Below the pieces are notes generated by a model. That model did no database searches. It saw nothing but the letters and a program-made list of their open reading frames with translations, and was not told the origin of the DNA. 64,000 bases of DNA from Aliarcobacter cryaerophilus. Lineage in GTDB: Bacteria > Campylobacterota > Campylobacteria > Campylobacterales > Arcobacteraceae. Made by a program: the position numbers and the translations under genes. Numbering within the stretch: position 1 is the first letter of the stretch; each line of letters starts with the position of its first letter. Shown here in pieces: positions 1 through 9,643 of the stretch. The DNA lies in contig NZ_CP060694.1 in NCBI RefSeq assembly GCF_014352935.1, forward strand, positions 1,674,001-1,738,000, in the 5' to 3' direction.

Positions 1-426
1 ATGATCTTTTGTATTTTTTGCTATTAGATGAATAAGATTTTCAGTATCCATTCCTGTTTGAAAAATAGCACCTTTATCTATCAAATCATTTCTTACTTCA
101 TCTTTATTTATAAGATTACCATTATGAACGATTGATATTTGACCTAATTTATATTTTGCATAAACAGGTTGAGCATCTAAAACAGAATCACTTCCAGCTG
201 TTGCATAACGATTATGACCAATTGCCATATTCCCTTTTAAGTAAGTTAATGCTTCTTCATTAAATACTTCAGAAACCAAACCTCTATCTTTTTTTGTATA
301 TATTTTACCATCACAAGATGATGAAATTCCAGTTGCCTCTTGACCTCTATGTTGCATTGCAAAAAGAGCTATTGAAGCTAATCTTGCAGCATTATCATTT
401 CCATAAATTCCTACTATTGCACACAT
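1..426 (-). CDS. purF: amidophosphoribosyltransferase, 5' part
   Basis: First enzyme of purine synthesis; it makes phosphoribosylamine from PRPP and glutamine. The frame starts with Met-Cys-Ala-Ile-Val-Gly, so Cys2 would be the N-terminal glutaminase nucleophile after Met removal. It continues with the HRGQEATG motif and the HNRYATAG and VHNGNL segments of the Ntn glutamine amidotransferase domain. Only about 142 residues are present; the gene runs off the left edge, so the phosphoribosyltransferase domain is not visible. It lies 14 bases downstream of dapB on the same strand, so the two may be co-transcribed. Confidence 0.93.
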   Translation of the reverse strand, partial: MCAIVGIYGNDNAARLASIALFAMQHRGQEATGISSSCDGKIYTKKDRGLVSEVFNEEALTYLKGNMAIGHNRYATAGSDSVLDAQPVYAKYKLGQISIVHNGNLINKDEVRNDLIDKGAIFQTGMDTENLIHLIAKNTKDH

Positions 427-440
427 TGTTGATTTCCTTA

Positions 441-1214
441 TTATAGACCTAAAGCATCATTGATTGAGTAAAGATTTGCATCTTTTTTTACAAGCCATTT
501 TGCAACTTTTAACGCACCTTTTGAAAAAGTATTTCTAGCAGTTGCTGTATGATTTAACTCTAAAAATTCTCCATCATTATATAAACCAACTGTATGCCTT
601 CCAACTATATCTCCACCTCTTAAAGCCATAACTGCAATTTCATCCTTAGTTCTAGCTCCAATTTGACCATCTCGACCAGAAATTCTAACATCATCTAAAT
701 TCAAATCTCTTGCACTTGCTGCATGTTCAGCAAGTGTTAGTGCAGTTCCTGATGGAGCATCTACCTTATGTTTATGATGTTGTTCAACAATTTCAATATC
801 AAAATCTCTTAATGTTTTAGAAGCAAGAGCTACAAGTTTATTTAAAACTGCAACTCCTAAACTCATATTTGTAGCATATAAAATAGGTACAAGCTTACTA
901 GCTTCTAGAAGTAAGTTTTGCTGGTGTTTACTTAATCCAGTAGTTGCAATTACTAATGCTTTTCTTTTTCCACCTTCAATAACAGCAGTTAAAAGCTCTT
1001 CCGTTGCAACTGGACTTGAGAAATCAATAATTACATCGCTTTCATCAAATAAAATATTTATATCATTTGTTACAACTGTATCTTCTGGTAAAATTTTTTC
1101 AATTTTATCAAAAACATGAACGCAAGCTAATTTTGCTTCTTTATCATTTTTTAAATCATCTATTAGTAGACTTCCAACTCTTCCAGAACTACCCAAAATA
1201 CCTATTTTAATCAT
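441..1214 (-). CDS. dapB: 4-hydroxy-tetrahydrodipicolinate reductase
   Basis: NAD(P)H-dependent reductase of the diaminopimelate/lysine pathway. The 257-residue product has the normal family length. It has an N-terminal Rossmann motif ([10 protein letters not shown], residues 5-14) and the signature [16 protein letters not shown] near residues 143-158, which carries the catalytic His and the substrate-binding Lys. Its start codon follows the trxB stop by 4 bases, so trxB-dapB and probably purF form one minus-strand transcript. The lysA gene at 56221 completes another step of the same pathway in this window. Confidence 0.95.
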   Translation of the reverse strand: MIKIGILGSSGRVGSLLIDDLKNDKEAKLACVHVFDKIEKILPEDTVVTNDINILFDESDVIIDFSSPVATEELLTAVIEGGKRKALVIATTGLSKHQQNLLLEASKLVPILYATNMSLGVAVLNKLVALASKTLRDFDIEIVEQHHKHKVDAPSGTALTLAEHAASARDLNLDDVRISGRDGQIGARTKDEIAVMALRGGDIVGRHTVGLYNDGEFLELNHTATARNTFSKGALKVAKWLVKKDANLYSINDALGL

Positions 1215-1218
1215 CTAT

Positions 1219-2148
1219 TTATCCTAAATATTCAATTATATCAACAGCAGCTGTTGCTCCATCTGCTGCTGCACAAACAACTTGTTTAGCTGCATCAATT
1301 CTAATATCACCAGCTGCCCAAAGACCTTTCGTAGTTGTTCTCATTTTTAAATCAACAACAACCTCTCCACTTTCTATCACATCACATAAAAATGAACCAT
1401 CAGCTTGTTTTAGTGGAGCATTTAATACATTTCTTCCAACAAAAACAAAAACTCCAGGAGTTGGTAAATCTCTTATTTCACCTGTTTTATTACATTTTAC
1501 TTTAAGACCTAAAACTCCACTATTATCACCATAAACTTCTTCAACTGAAACATTTGTAACTTCTTCAATATTTTCAGCATTTTTTATATGAGCTATTGTA
1601 CTAGGAGCTGCTCTATATGTATCACGTCTGTGTACTAAATATACTTTCTTACACATTTTTGATAAATAGTATGCCTCTTCTAAAGCTGAATCTCCACCAC
1701 CAATAACTGCAACTTCTTTTCCTCTATAGAAAAATCCATCACAAGTTGCACAAGTAGAAACTCCTCTTCCAAAAAATTCATCTTCTCCTTTAAATCCAGC
1801 ACGTCTAGGAACTGAACCTGTTGCCATTAAAACAGCTTTTGCTTCAAACTCTCTATTGTCATTTGTTAAAATTTTAAATGTATCACCATTTTTTGTAATA
1901 GTTTCAACTTGTGCCATTTCATGTTTTAATCCAAATTTTTGACACTGTTCTGGCCAAGATGCCATTAAATCCATACCTGTCATAACAGAACCTTGTCCTG
2001 GGTAATTTTCTATCTCACTTGAACCTGTAATTTGACCACCTGGCATTCCCATTTCAAACATTACAACATTTGCCAAACCACCTCTTGTAGCATATAAACC
2101 TGCTGTAAGACCAGCTGGTCCTCCTCCAATAATTGCTAAATCTAACAT
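1219..2148 (-). CDS. trxB: thioredoxin-disulfide reductase
   Basis: NADPH- and FAD-dependent enzyme that reduces thioredoxin in the cytoplasm. The 309-residue product shows the FAD-binding [10 protein letters not shown] motif near residue 8, the redox-active Cys-Ala-Thr-Cys-Asp at residues 133-137, the NADPH-binding [10 protein letters not shown] motif and the C-terminal AAGDIR FAD motif. It lies about 210 bases downstream of trxA on the same strand, but the trxA terminator at 2305-2335 separates them, so it probably has its own promoter. Family assignment is firm. Confidence 0.96.
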   Translation of the reverse strand: MLDLAIIGGGPAGLTAGLYATRGGLANVVMFEMGMPGGQITGSSEIENYPGQGSVMTGMDLMASWPEQCQKFGLKHEMAQVETITKNGDTFKILTNDNREFEAKAVLMATGSVPRRAGFKGEDEFFGRGVSTCATCDGFFYRGKEVAVIGGGDSALEEAYYLSKMCKKVYLVHRRDTYRAAPSTIAHIKNAENIEEVTNVSVEEVYGDNSGVLGLKVKCNKTGEIRDLPTPGVFVFVGRNVLNAPLKQADGSFLCDVIESGEVVVDLKMRTTTKGLWAAGDIRIDAAKQVVCAAADGATAAVDIIEYLG

Positions 2149-2304
2149 TTTAAATCCTTATTTATAATTATATTATCTAACCATAACCCATCTTAAAAGA
2201 GAATGGTACTAAAAAATTTTGTAAGCTAAAATAAAAGTGCAAACAAAACTAAGGAAAAATTTTATCATTTAATATTTTATATCTATCTTAAATTGTTTAA
2301 AATT

Positions 2305-2335
2305 AAAAAAAGGAAGATGTAAAACACCTTCCTTT
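2305..2335 (-). terminator. rho-independent terminator of trxA
   Basis: Read on the minus strand, a 12-bp stem (AAAGGAAGGTGT with ACATCTTCCTTT, one G-T pair) has a loop of three T and is followed at once by a T run. It begins 26 bases after the trxA stop. Confidence 0.75.
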
Positions 2336-2360
2336 AACCCCTTTAAAATTTTAATTCAAA

Positions 2361-2678
2361 TTATAATAAAGAGTTTATTTTATCTGTTAATGCTTGTTTT
2401 GATGTAGCACCAATTAGCTGATCAACAACTTCTCCATTTTTCATAAAAATAATTGTAGGAATTGATCTAATTCCATATTTTACTGCTAAATCTTGCTCTT
2501 CATCTGTATTTACTTTACAAATATTTGCTTTTCCTTCGAAATCTCCTGCTAACTCATCAATAACTGGAGCAATCATTCTACAAGGACCACACCAAGGAGC
2601 CCAGAAATCTACTAAAGATACACCTTCTTTTGTAGTTGCATCAAAATTTGCTGATGTTAATTCAATATATTTACCCAT
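2361..2678 (-). CDS. trxA: thioredoxin
   Basis: Small cytoplasmic thiol-disulfide carrier, substrate of the neighbouring trxB. The 105-residue product has the Trx fold with the WCGPC active site near residues 29-33, preceded by VDFWAPW, and the cis-proline segment RSIPTI near residue 72. The length is typical. The start is preceded by AAGGATAACAAA on the minus strand, a good Shine-Dalgarno. It is monocistronic judging from the hairpin at 2305-2335. Confidence 0.96.
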   Translation of the reverse strand: MGKYIELTSANFDATTKEGVSLVDFWAPWCGPCRMIAPVIDELAGDFEGKANICKVNTDEEQDLAVKYGIRSIPTIIFMKNGEVVDQLIGATSKQALTDKINSLL

Positions 2679-2875
2679 TTTGTTATCCTTATTATTAATT
2701 TTTTAAACCGTATATGAACTTTTTCTTGTATTTTTACAATTAAAGTTCAAAGATTTTACCTATAAAAACCTTAAATTTTGTTTTATTGTTAATATTTTTT
2801 ACTAATCTTACTAATCAAGAGTAAATAATATTTTTGATAAGATATACAAAAATTTTATAGATGGAAAACAGTAAA

Positions 2876-5431
2876 ATGGATATTAGAAAAGAGTATTTAG
2901 AGTTTTTTAAGAGTAAAGGGCACGAAGTAGTATCTTCAATGCCACTGGTTCCCGATGACCCAACTTTGATGTTTACAAATGCTGGAATGGTTCAATTTAA
3001 AGATATTTTCACAGGTAGTATTCCAGTTCCACAAAACCCTAGGGCAACATCATGTCAACTTTGTGTAAGAGCTGGTGGAAAGCACAATGATTTAGAAAAT
3101 GTAGGTTATACAGCACGTCATCATACACTTTTTGAAATGCTTGGGAACTTCTCTTTTGGTGATTATTTCAAAGAAGAAGCTATTGCTTATGCTTGGGAAT
3201 TTATTACTAAAAATATTGCTTTACCTAAAGAAAAACTTTGGGTTACAGTACATGAAAGCGATGATGAAGCTTTCGAAATATGGACAAAACATATCGATTC
3301 TTCAAGAATTTTAAGATTTGGTGATAAAGATAATTTCTGGTCAATGGGAGATACAGGTGCTTGTGGTCCTTGTAGTGAAATTTTTTATGACCAAGGGGAA
3401 GAGCATTTTTCTAGCCCTGAAGATAAAATGGGTGGAGATGGTGATAGATTTTTAGAGATTTGGAATCTTGTATTCATGCAATATGAAAGAACAAAAGAAG
3501 GTGAACTAATTCCTCTTCCAAAACCATCTATTGACACTGGAATGGGTTTAGAGCGAGTTATTGCAATAAAAGAGGGTGTATTTAATAATTTTGACTCTTC
3601 AAACTTTAAACCTATCATTGAAACTTTAGAAAAAATTGCAAACAAAAAAGCTACTAAAGAGAATATTGGCTCATATAGAGTTATTGCGGACCACTTAAGA
3701 GCAACTTCATTTATGCTATCTCAAGGGATACTTTTTGGAAATGAAGGTAGACCTTATGTTTTAAGAAGAATTCTAAGACGAGCTATTAGACATGGATATT
3801 TAATAGGTCTTAGAAAACCATTTATGGCACAACTTGTTGATACGTTGGTTGATATTATGGGTGGACACTATGTTGAATTAAAAGAGAATGCAAACTATAT
3901 AAAAGAGCAATTAACACTTGAAGAAGAGAGATTTTTCAAAACAATTTCTGCAGGAATTACACTATTTAATGATGAGTTAGTAAATACTAAAGATATTTTT
4001 AGTGGGGAAGTTGCATTTAAACTATATGACACTTATGGATTCCCTCTTGATTTAACAGAAGATATGCTAAAAGACAAAGGTCTAAAAGTAGATTTAGATA
4101 AATTTGAAGAGCTTATGACAAATCAAAAAACTATGGCAAAAGCTGCTTGGAAAGGTAGTGGAGATAGTTCAAATGATGGTGATTTTAAAACTCTACTTGA
4201 AAAATATGGTTTAAATGAGTTTGTAGGTTATACAAATATTACTTATAACTCAAAAGTTTTAGCTTTACTTGATGAAAATTTTAAAGAAGTAGAAACTTTG
4301 GAAAATCAAATTGGTTGGGTACTTTTAGATAAAACTCCTTTTTATGCAACTAGTGGTGGACAAAATGGAGATATTGGAGCAATCGAATTTGAAGGAAAAA
4401 ATGCAGTAGTACTTGAGACTTCAAAATTTCATAATCTTAACTTATCAAAGGTAGATGTAAAAGATACAAAATTAAATAAAAATCAAAACATTGAAGCTGT
4501 TGTTGTAAATAGATATGAAATAGCAAAACATCATAGTGCAACTCACTTATTGCAAAGTGCTTTAAAAATGGTTTTAGGAGATAGTGTTTCTCAAGCTGGA
4601 TCATTTAACGATGCAAATAAACTAAGATTTGACTTTACATACCCAAAAGCCTTAACAAGTGAGCAGATAAATGAAGTTGAAGATTTAGTTAACTCTATGA
4701 TTGCACGATCATTAAAAGGTCAAGTTGAAGAGTTACCTTTAGAGATTGCAAAGAAAAAAGGTGCAATTGCTATGTTTGGTGAAAAATATGGTGAAGTTGT
4801 AAGAGTAGTTAGCTTTGGTGAAGATGTTTCTGTTGAATTTTGTGGAGGAACTCACGTAAAAAATACAGCAGATATTGGAAGTTTTTATATCATAAAAGAG
4901 TCTGGAGTAAGTGCAGGAATAAGAAGAATAGAGGCTGTTGTAGGAGCAAGTGCATTTAAATATACAAAAGAGCAGATAAACAAACTAAATGAACTTCAAG
5001 CTGAGATTAAATCAAATGATTTAATTGCTGGTGTTAAAAAACTCAAATCTGAGATAAAAGAGCTTAAAAATCAAATACAAAATTCACAAAATCAAACTCA
5101 AGCTCCAATAAATGAAGAAATTATTGGTGATACAAAAGTTGTAGTTTGTGTTATTGAAAATGGTGATTTAAAGAAAATTGTTGATGATATGAAAAATGCA
5201 AATGAAAAATTAGCAATTTTACTTTTACAAGCAAAAGATGACAAAGTTTTAATCGTTGCTGGAAGTAAAAATACAAATATTAAAGCTGGTGATTGGATTA
5301 AAAATATCGCTCCAATCGTTGGTGGAGGTGGTGGTGGAAGACCTGATTTTGCTACTGCTGGTGGAAAAGATATAACAAAAATTGAAGAGGCAAAAATTGC
5401 TGCTTTAACTTATGCAAAAGAGAATTTATAA
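2876..5431 (+). CDS. alaS: alanyl-tRNA synthetase
   Basis: Charges tRNA-Ala in the cytoplasm. Aminoacylation-domain motifs are at the N-terminus ([32 protein letters not shown]), the editing domain carries HHSATHLL and CGGTHV zinc-site motifs, and a C-terminal coiled coil leads to the [15 protein letters not shown] segment of the C-Ala domain. The open frame extends to an ATG at 2861. I prefer the second ATG (2876, product starting Met-Asp-Ile-Arg, 851 residues) because it matches the usual family N-terminus and has GGA about 10 bases upstream. Confidence 0.96.
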   Translation: MDIRKEYLEFFKSKGHEVVSSMPLVPDDPTLMFTNAGMVQFKDIFTGSIPVPQNPRATSCQLCVRAGGKHNDLENVGYTARHHTLFEMLGNFSFGDYFKEEAIAYAWEFITKNIALPKEKLWVTVHESDDEAFEIWTKHIDSSRILRFGDKDNFWSMGDTGACGPCSEIFYDQGEEHFSSPEDKMGGDGDRFLEIWNLVFMQYERTKEGELIPLPKPSIDTGMGLERVIAIKEGVFNNFDSSNFKPIIETLEKIANKKATKENIGSYRVIADHLRATSFMLSQGILFGNEGRPYVLRRILRRAIRHGYLIGLRKPFMAQLVDTLVDIMGGHYVELKENANYIKEQLTLEEERFFKTISAGITLFNDELVNTKDIFSGEVAFKLYDTYGFPLDLTEDMLKDKGLKVDLDKFEELMTNQKTMAKAAWKGSGDSSNDGDFKTLLEKYGLNEFVGYTNITYNSKVLALLDENFKEVETLENQIGWVLLDKTPFYATSGGQNGDIGAIEFEGKNAVVLETSKFHNLNLSKVDVKDTKLNKNQNIEAVVVNRYEIAKHHSATHLLQSALKMVLGDSVSQAGSFNDANKLRFDFTYPKALTSEQINEVEDLVNSMIARSLKGQVEELPLEIAKKKGAIAMFGEKYGEVVRVVSFGEDVSVEFCGGTHVKNTADIGSFYIIKESGVSAGIRRIEAVVGASAFKYTKEQINKLNELQAEIKSNDLIAGVKKLKSEIKELKNQIQNSQNQTQAPINEEIIGDTKVVVCVIENGDLKKIVDDMKNANEKLAILLLQAKDDKVLIVAGSKNTNIKAGDWIKNIAPIVGGGGGGRPDFATAGGKDITKIEEAKIAALTYAKENL

Positions 5432-5441
5432 GGATTAAAAA

Positions 5442-5921
5442 TTGAGTGAATTATTTAATAATTTTTCAACTTTAATTATTTTTCTTCATGTAATATCTGC
5501 TATAGTTTGGATAGGTGGAATGATTGTAATTAGATTTGCAGTTCATTACTCTATGCAAAATATAGAAGAACCAAAGATAAGATTAGGAAGAACTCTAGAA
5601 AATCTAAAAAGATTTTTTTATATGGTTATTCCTTCTATTATTACGCTTTTAATTACTGCTATTATTTTGATTTTAGCTTTAGATTTTAAAGATACCGAGC
5701 TATACAAATTTGTAATTGCCAAAGAGATTATTTGGTTTATTATGACTGTTATTTTTATAATTATTTATATAAAAAGAGACAAAGCTCAAAAAGCTTTTAA
5801 TGGTGGGGATTTTTTAAGTGCTAAAAATCAGCTAAATCCATTGGCAAAATATCTTATTCCAATAAATATATTTTTGGGAATTATTGCTGTTATTTTAGGA
5901 ATTACTTTAAGAGGATTTTAA
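5442..5921 (+). CDS. four-helix integral membrane protein
   Basis: The 159-residue product has four predicted membrane segments, near residues 8-28, 58-79, 90-108 and 135-155. The first helix carries a His (FLHVISAIVWIGG), as in HemJ/CopD-like membrane proteins, where it can bind haem or copper; this relation is a guess from pattern only. The start is TTG at 5442, placed 7 bases after AAGGA. It follows alaS by 10 bases and is probably co-transcribed with it. A hairpin overlaps its stop codon. Confidence 0.75.
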   Translation: MSELFNNFSTLIIFLHVISAIVWIGGMIVIRFAVHYSMQNIEEPKIRLGRTLENLKRFFYMVIPSIITLLITAIILILALDFKDTELYKFVIAKEIIWFIMTVIFIIIYIKRDKAQKAFNGGDFLSAKNQLNPLAKYLIPINIFLGIIAVILGITLRGF

Positions 5922-5928
5922 TCCTCTT
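5909..5928. terminator. terminator between convergent genes
   Basis: Perfect inverted repeat AAGAGGATT-TT-AATCCTCTT spanning the stop codon of the plus-strand membrane gene and sitting just before the stop of the minus-strand gene at 5939. It is followed by A-rich and T-rich DNA on either side, so it may serve both directions. Confidence 0.55.
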
Positions 5929-5938
5929 AAAAACTATT

Positions 5939-6649
5939 TTAATCTGCTAAATAGTACTCAATAGTAGAAACTATTCTAATATTTTTTATGTGATCACTAT
6001 TTTTATCACGACTTGCAACTTCAAACTGACCTTGACTAGCCTTTTTAATTTTTCCTAATTTACTATTTGAATCTTGTGCAAACTTTTGTGCAACTGCTCT
6101 TGCATTTGAAGTTGCTTCCTCAATCATACTAGGTTTTATTTCATTTAATTTTGTGTAAATATACTCTATTTTACTATCATAATCATCGGTTTTAAACAGA
6201 ACACCTCTTTGAGAAAGTTCTGATAATTTACTATTTAAAGCTCTAATTTTTTCAACTTCTGTACTATAAATATTTATAACCTTTGAAGCCAAATATCTCA
6301 TAGCAAAATCTTGATTTGAAAACTCATTTGCCATCTTATCAACTATTGAAACTACACCTAAAGTTATATCTTCATCTTTTAAGCCATTTTCTTTCAAGAA
6401 TTTTATAACTTGATTTGTATCGTAATCAATTTTTTGTATCAAAGCTTCCAAATCATTACTTGTTTGTGTCATTTTTATTGGCATTATTACAACATTTGCT
6501 AAAACTTCTTTTTCCGATAAACCTTTTACTGTAACTGTTCTATCAAGCTCTTTAAATTTTACAATTCCATTTGCTATAAAAAACCCTAAACCAATCAAAC
6601 CAAAAAAAAGGAATATTCCTAAAATAAATGATGAACCTCTACTTTGCAT
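5939..6649 (-). CDS. SIMPL-domain (DUF541) membrane-anchored protein
   Basis: The 236-residue protein has an N-terminal membrane anchor (about residues 8-28) followed by a periplasmic SIMPL/DUF541 domain: RTVTVKGLSEKEV at the domain start and a long alpha/beta region with the SNARAVAQKFA helix. Family members (YggE-like) are periplasmic or outer-membrane-linked and linked to stress, but the biochemical role is not known. It follows the upstream lipoprotein gene by only 2 bases, so both are one operon. Confidence 0.8.
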   Translation of the reverse strand: MQSRGSSFILGIFLFFGLIGLGFFIANGIVKFKELDRTVTVKGLSEKEVLANVVIMPIKMTQTSNDLEALIQKIDYDTNQVIKFLKENGLKDEDITLGVVSIVDKMANEFSNQDFAMRYLASKVINIYSTEVEKIRALNSKLSELSQRGVLFKTDDYDSKIEYIYTKLNEIKPSMIEEATSNARAVAQKFAQDSNSKLGKIKKASQGQFEVASRDKNSDHIKNIRIVSTIEYYLAD

Positions 6650-6651
6650 TT

Positions 6652-7209
6652 TTACCTCCCGAAATCTGAACTATCTTTTGAAAAATATGTATAAAAGAAA
6701 TTGAATCTAACCAAACTATTAAAATAATCTGTATCTAATCTAGGTTTATTTAAATATAAATTTTCGTAAGATTTATCATAATTTCTTATCAAATCTGTAG
6801 AGTAAACTCCACTATAATCTATGATTAACTTATCTTCAAAAACCTTATATTTATTAATTATATTTACATAATATAACTCATCTACAAAATAAGTAGATAT
6901 TTCAATATTCTCAAACTCTTTCTTCTCAACCACTTTATATGATTTTGCCTTAATTGTATCCATAAATAAAGATACAAAATAACCTCTTGCCATTCCGTTC
7001 CACTTACAAGAGCTATCTAAACTTATATACTCTGTAAATATTTTTCCATATTTTATATCATCACTTAAACTAATATATGAAAAATTAGCACATCTATCAT
7101 AGGTATTTTGTTTTTTTATATTTGTAAACTCATCTTGAATTAAATTTGATTTAACCGAACATGATGTAAAAAACAAAGATAGCAAAATAATATATAAAAA
7201 TCTAAACAT
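6652..7209 (-). CDS. lipoprotein of unknown function
   Basis: I do not recognise this 185-residue protein. The N-terminus is a lipoprotein signal: a hydrophobic core then Leu-Phe-Phe-Thr-Ser-Cys, with the lipidated Cys at residue 17. The mature part has no membrane segment and is rich in Tyr, Asp and Ser. It is the first gene of a two-gene transcript with the SIMPL-domain gene, so a joint envelope role is likely but not shown. Confidence 0.7.
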   Translation of the reverse strand: MFRFLYIILLSLFFTSCSVKSNLIQDEFTNIKKQNTYDRCANFSYISLSDDIKYGKIFTEYISLDSSCKWNGMARGYFVSLFMDTIKAKSYKVVEKKEFENIEISTYFVDELYYVNIINKYKVFEDKLIIDYSGVYSTDLIRNYDKSYENLYLNKPRLDTDYFNSLVRFNFFYTYFSKDSSDFGR

Positions 7210-7288
7210 TTTAAACTCCTTTAGGAATTAAAATTTTACTCTTAAATAGATTTTAATATAATAAAGTATTTAATAAAAAAGAGTATTT

Positions 7289-7717
7289 ATGACATATGAA
7301 GAGTGGTTTTTAAACCAAGCAAAATTACACAAAACTATTATGAACAAACTTGAAGACAAATCAATAGATGAGATGATTGAATATTTTAAATATGATAATA
7401 TGAAAAAAAATGAGCCAGATTTTTGTCCTTTGTATAACTTAAACAAAAAATGCCATGAGATGGAAGATTTAAACTGCTATTTATGTGCTTGTTCATATTT
7501 TAGGTTCAATGATAAAGGTTTAAAAAATGTAGATGATAAAATATTGTACTCTTGCTGTAGTATCGATTCAAAAAGTGGTTCAAAATTTGTATCAGAGAAC
7601 TCTATACATCATGATTGTTCTAACTGTATAATTCCTCATAAAGAAAATTTTATCAAAAAAAATTTCAATAAAGATTGGCTAGAAATGATGAAAGATGTAA
7701 GAGTAGATAAAAATTAA
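7289..7717 (+). CDS. cysteine-rich small protein, unknown
   Basis: 142 residues with nine cysteines grouped as FCPLY, KKCHE, LNCYLCAC, SCCS and DCSNC. This spacing suggests a metal-binding or Fe-S protein, probably cytoplasmic because there is no signal peptide. I cannot name a family from sequence alone. It stands alone between the lipoprotein operon and the two-component system, which is transcribed toward it, with only 10 bases between the two stop codons. Confidence 0.75.
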   Translation: MTYEEWFLNQAKLHKTIMNKLEDKSIDEMIEYFKYDNMKKNEPDFCPLYNLNKKCHEMEDLNCYLCACSYFRFNDKGLKNVDDKILYSCCSIDSKSGSKFVSENSIHHDCSNCIIPHKENFIKKNFNKDWLEMMKDVRVDKN

Positions 7718-7727
7718 AGTTTTTAAA

Positions 7728-8957
7728 TTAACTATTATTTAATAGCTTTATAATAAAACAATTTTTACCATCAACATACTCATAATCTAAAGAAAATTTA
7801 TGTAAATTTACAATAGCTTTAACAATATAAAGTCCTAGTCCAAAACCACTACTTCTTTTGTCCTCTTGATAAAAAGCATCTGTATAAAAAGAGAGTTCAT
7901 TTTTCAAAGGCTCACCTTGTGATATTACTTTTATAAAACTCTTATTTGCTTCTATAATTGCTTTTTTATTTGTTGAAAATTTTATTGCATTGTCTATGAG
8001 ATTTTTTAAAGCAATTGATATCATATATACATCAGCTTCAAACCAAAAATCCTCTATTTTTTGCTCAATATTATCTGGATTTATAAGCATTAAATCTGTT
8101 GTTTTTTTAAAAATTGATGAAAAATTTATCTTCTCTTTATAAATCATAGTATTTTTTGAAGTAAGTTTTTCAACAGTTGCTAGCTCTTTTATAATATCAT
8201 CCATTCTTCTAAATGCTCTTTGAAGATTTTCTCTTGTTTTATCATCTTCTAAAGTTTCAGCAATAAACATAGCTTTTGTAATAGGAGTTTTAAGTTCATG
8301 CATCATATTTCTCATAAACAAATCTTTTGATTTTGATTGATTATTTATAATATTTATAGCTTCATTAAAATTTTTAGCAATTGTGCCTACCTCATCATTA
8401 CTTTTATATTCCAATTTTATATCTTTATTTCCATTCGAAAATTCAATAATTTGTCTATTTAAAAGTTTCAGCGGTCGCAATTTTCTATTTAAAATTTCAT
8501 ATAAAAATATAAATATAATCAAAGAAAGAACAAATCCAGCAATTATAAATGCAAAATTGTAGTTATGATGTTTTGTATCTTTTAAAATAATATTGTAGCC
8601 ATATCGTTGCACATATATATAATACATATCATCAAACCTATAAACTCTATAGGTTCCAAGATAATTTTGTGTAATTTTTAACTCTTGAGCATTGTTTATA
8701 ATCTCTAGTTTTCTATCTCTGTCTTCTATTGGTTTTACATTGAATTTTTTATAAAGTTCATTTAATCTTTGAGCATTTGGATGGTCTTGAAAAAGTATTA
8801 AAAAATTTTCAGCAATCATCTCATATCTATTTTGTAAACTTAAATCATGTCTCTCTTTGTCATATCTAATAAACATAGCAAAGGTTAAAAAAATGGATAC
8901 AAAAGCTAATGTAAAAATTATATTTACAAAAGTTGATATAGAGATATTTCTTATCAT
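7728..8957 (-). CDS. sensor histidine kinase, ArsS-like
   Basis: Inner-membrane sensor of 409 residues: membrane helix at about 11-29, a periplasmic domain of about 105 residues, a second helix at about 136-154, a HAMP linker, then the dimerisation/phosphoacceptor motif MMHELKTPITKA with His220. The ATPase part shows an N-box (ALKNLIDNAIKFS) and GFGLGLYIV. The His-Glu-Leu-Lys-Thr-Pro box and overall layout resemble Helicobacter ArsS. Its ATG overlaps the regulator's stop by 4 bases (ATGA), which indicates translational coupling. The signal is unknown. Confidence 0.9.
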   Translation of the reverse strand: MIRNISISTFVNIIFTLAFVSIFLTFAMFIRYDKERHDLSLQNRYEMIAENFLILFQDHPNAQRLNELYKKFNVKPIEDRDRKLEIINNAQELKITQNYLGTYRVYRFDDMYYIYVQRYGYNIILKDTKHHNYNFAFIIAGFVLSLIIFIFLYEILNRKLRPLKLLNRQIIEFSNGNKDIKLEYKSNDEVGTIAKNFNEAINIINNQSKSKDLFMRNMMHELKTPITKAMFIAETLEDDKTRENLQRAFRRMDDIIKELATVEKLTSKNTMIYKEKINFSSIFKKTTDLMLINPDNIEQKIEDFWFEADVYMISIALKNLIDNAIKFSTNKKAIIEANKSFIKVISQGEPLKNELSFYTDAFYQEDKRSSGFGLGLYIVKAIVNLHKFSLDYEYVDGKNCFIIKLLNNS

Positions 8958-9628
8958 ATTAACTGATAACCAATACCTCTTACTGATTTTATATATTGTT
9001 TAGAGTTATCTATATTTGCTAATTTTGTTCTTATTCTTGAGATGATCACATCTATATTTTTTAAAGATGATTCATCTTCTATATTATCACTTGTATAAAT
9101 AAAATCTTCTCTTGAAACAACACCATGATTTCTTTGGATAAGAAGTTTTAAAATATCATATTCAGCCAGTGTCAATACCAAAGATTCACCTTTAAAAAGA
9201 ATTTGCATATCACTCTCTTTTAGCTCAAAAACTTTATCTTGTTGTGATTTTTTATCATCAAGTTTATTATCAACTCTTTTTAAAATTGTTTTGATTCTAG
9301 CTTGTAACTCTCTTGGATTATATGGTTTTGGTAGATAATCATCAGCACCTCTTTCAAGACCCATAACTTTATCTAAAATATCATCTCTTGCAGAACTTAT
9401 TATTATTGGGATTTGAGATTTTTCTCGTATTTTTGGAATAAGCTCCAAACCATCAATTTCAGGTAAAGTCAAATCTAAAATCAAAAGCTGATACTCTTTG
9501 CTTAAATTCAACATAGATAGTCCATTATATGGACTATCAGTTGTAGTTACTTCTATATCAAATGATTTTAAATAATCCGTAATGATTTGAGCTAGCTCTA
9601 AATCATCTTCAATCATAAGTATTTTAAT
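8954..9628 (-). CDS. OmpR-family response regulator, ArsR-like
   Basis: Receiver domain (acidic pair MIEDD, phosphoacceptor Asp in LILDLTLP, Lys in YLPKPYNP) followed by a winged-helix DNA-binding domain with GVVSREDFI and RTKLANIDN segments. The first ATG is at 9616, but that would remove the first beta strand (KIL). Upstream in frame are Ile-Ile-Ile-Lys-Ile-Leu, with a stop before them, and AGGA lies 9 bases before the third ATT. I therefore place the start at an ATT codon at 9628 (224 residues), as an inference. It is the partner of the kinase encoded at 7728. Confidence 0.85.
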   Translation of the reverse strand: MKILMIEDDLELAQIITDYLKSFDIEVTTTDSPYNGLSMLNLSKEYQLLILDLTLPEIDGLELIPKIREKSQIPIIISSARDDILDKVMGLERGADDYLPKPYNPRELQARIKTILKRVDNKLDDKKSQQDKVFELKESDMQILFKGESLVLTLAEYDILKLLIQRNHGVVSREDFIYTSDNIEDESSLKNIDVIISRIRTKLANIDNSKQYIKSVRGIGYQLI

Positions 9629-9643
9629 AATAATTTATCCTTT

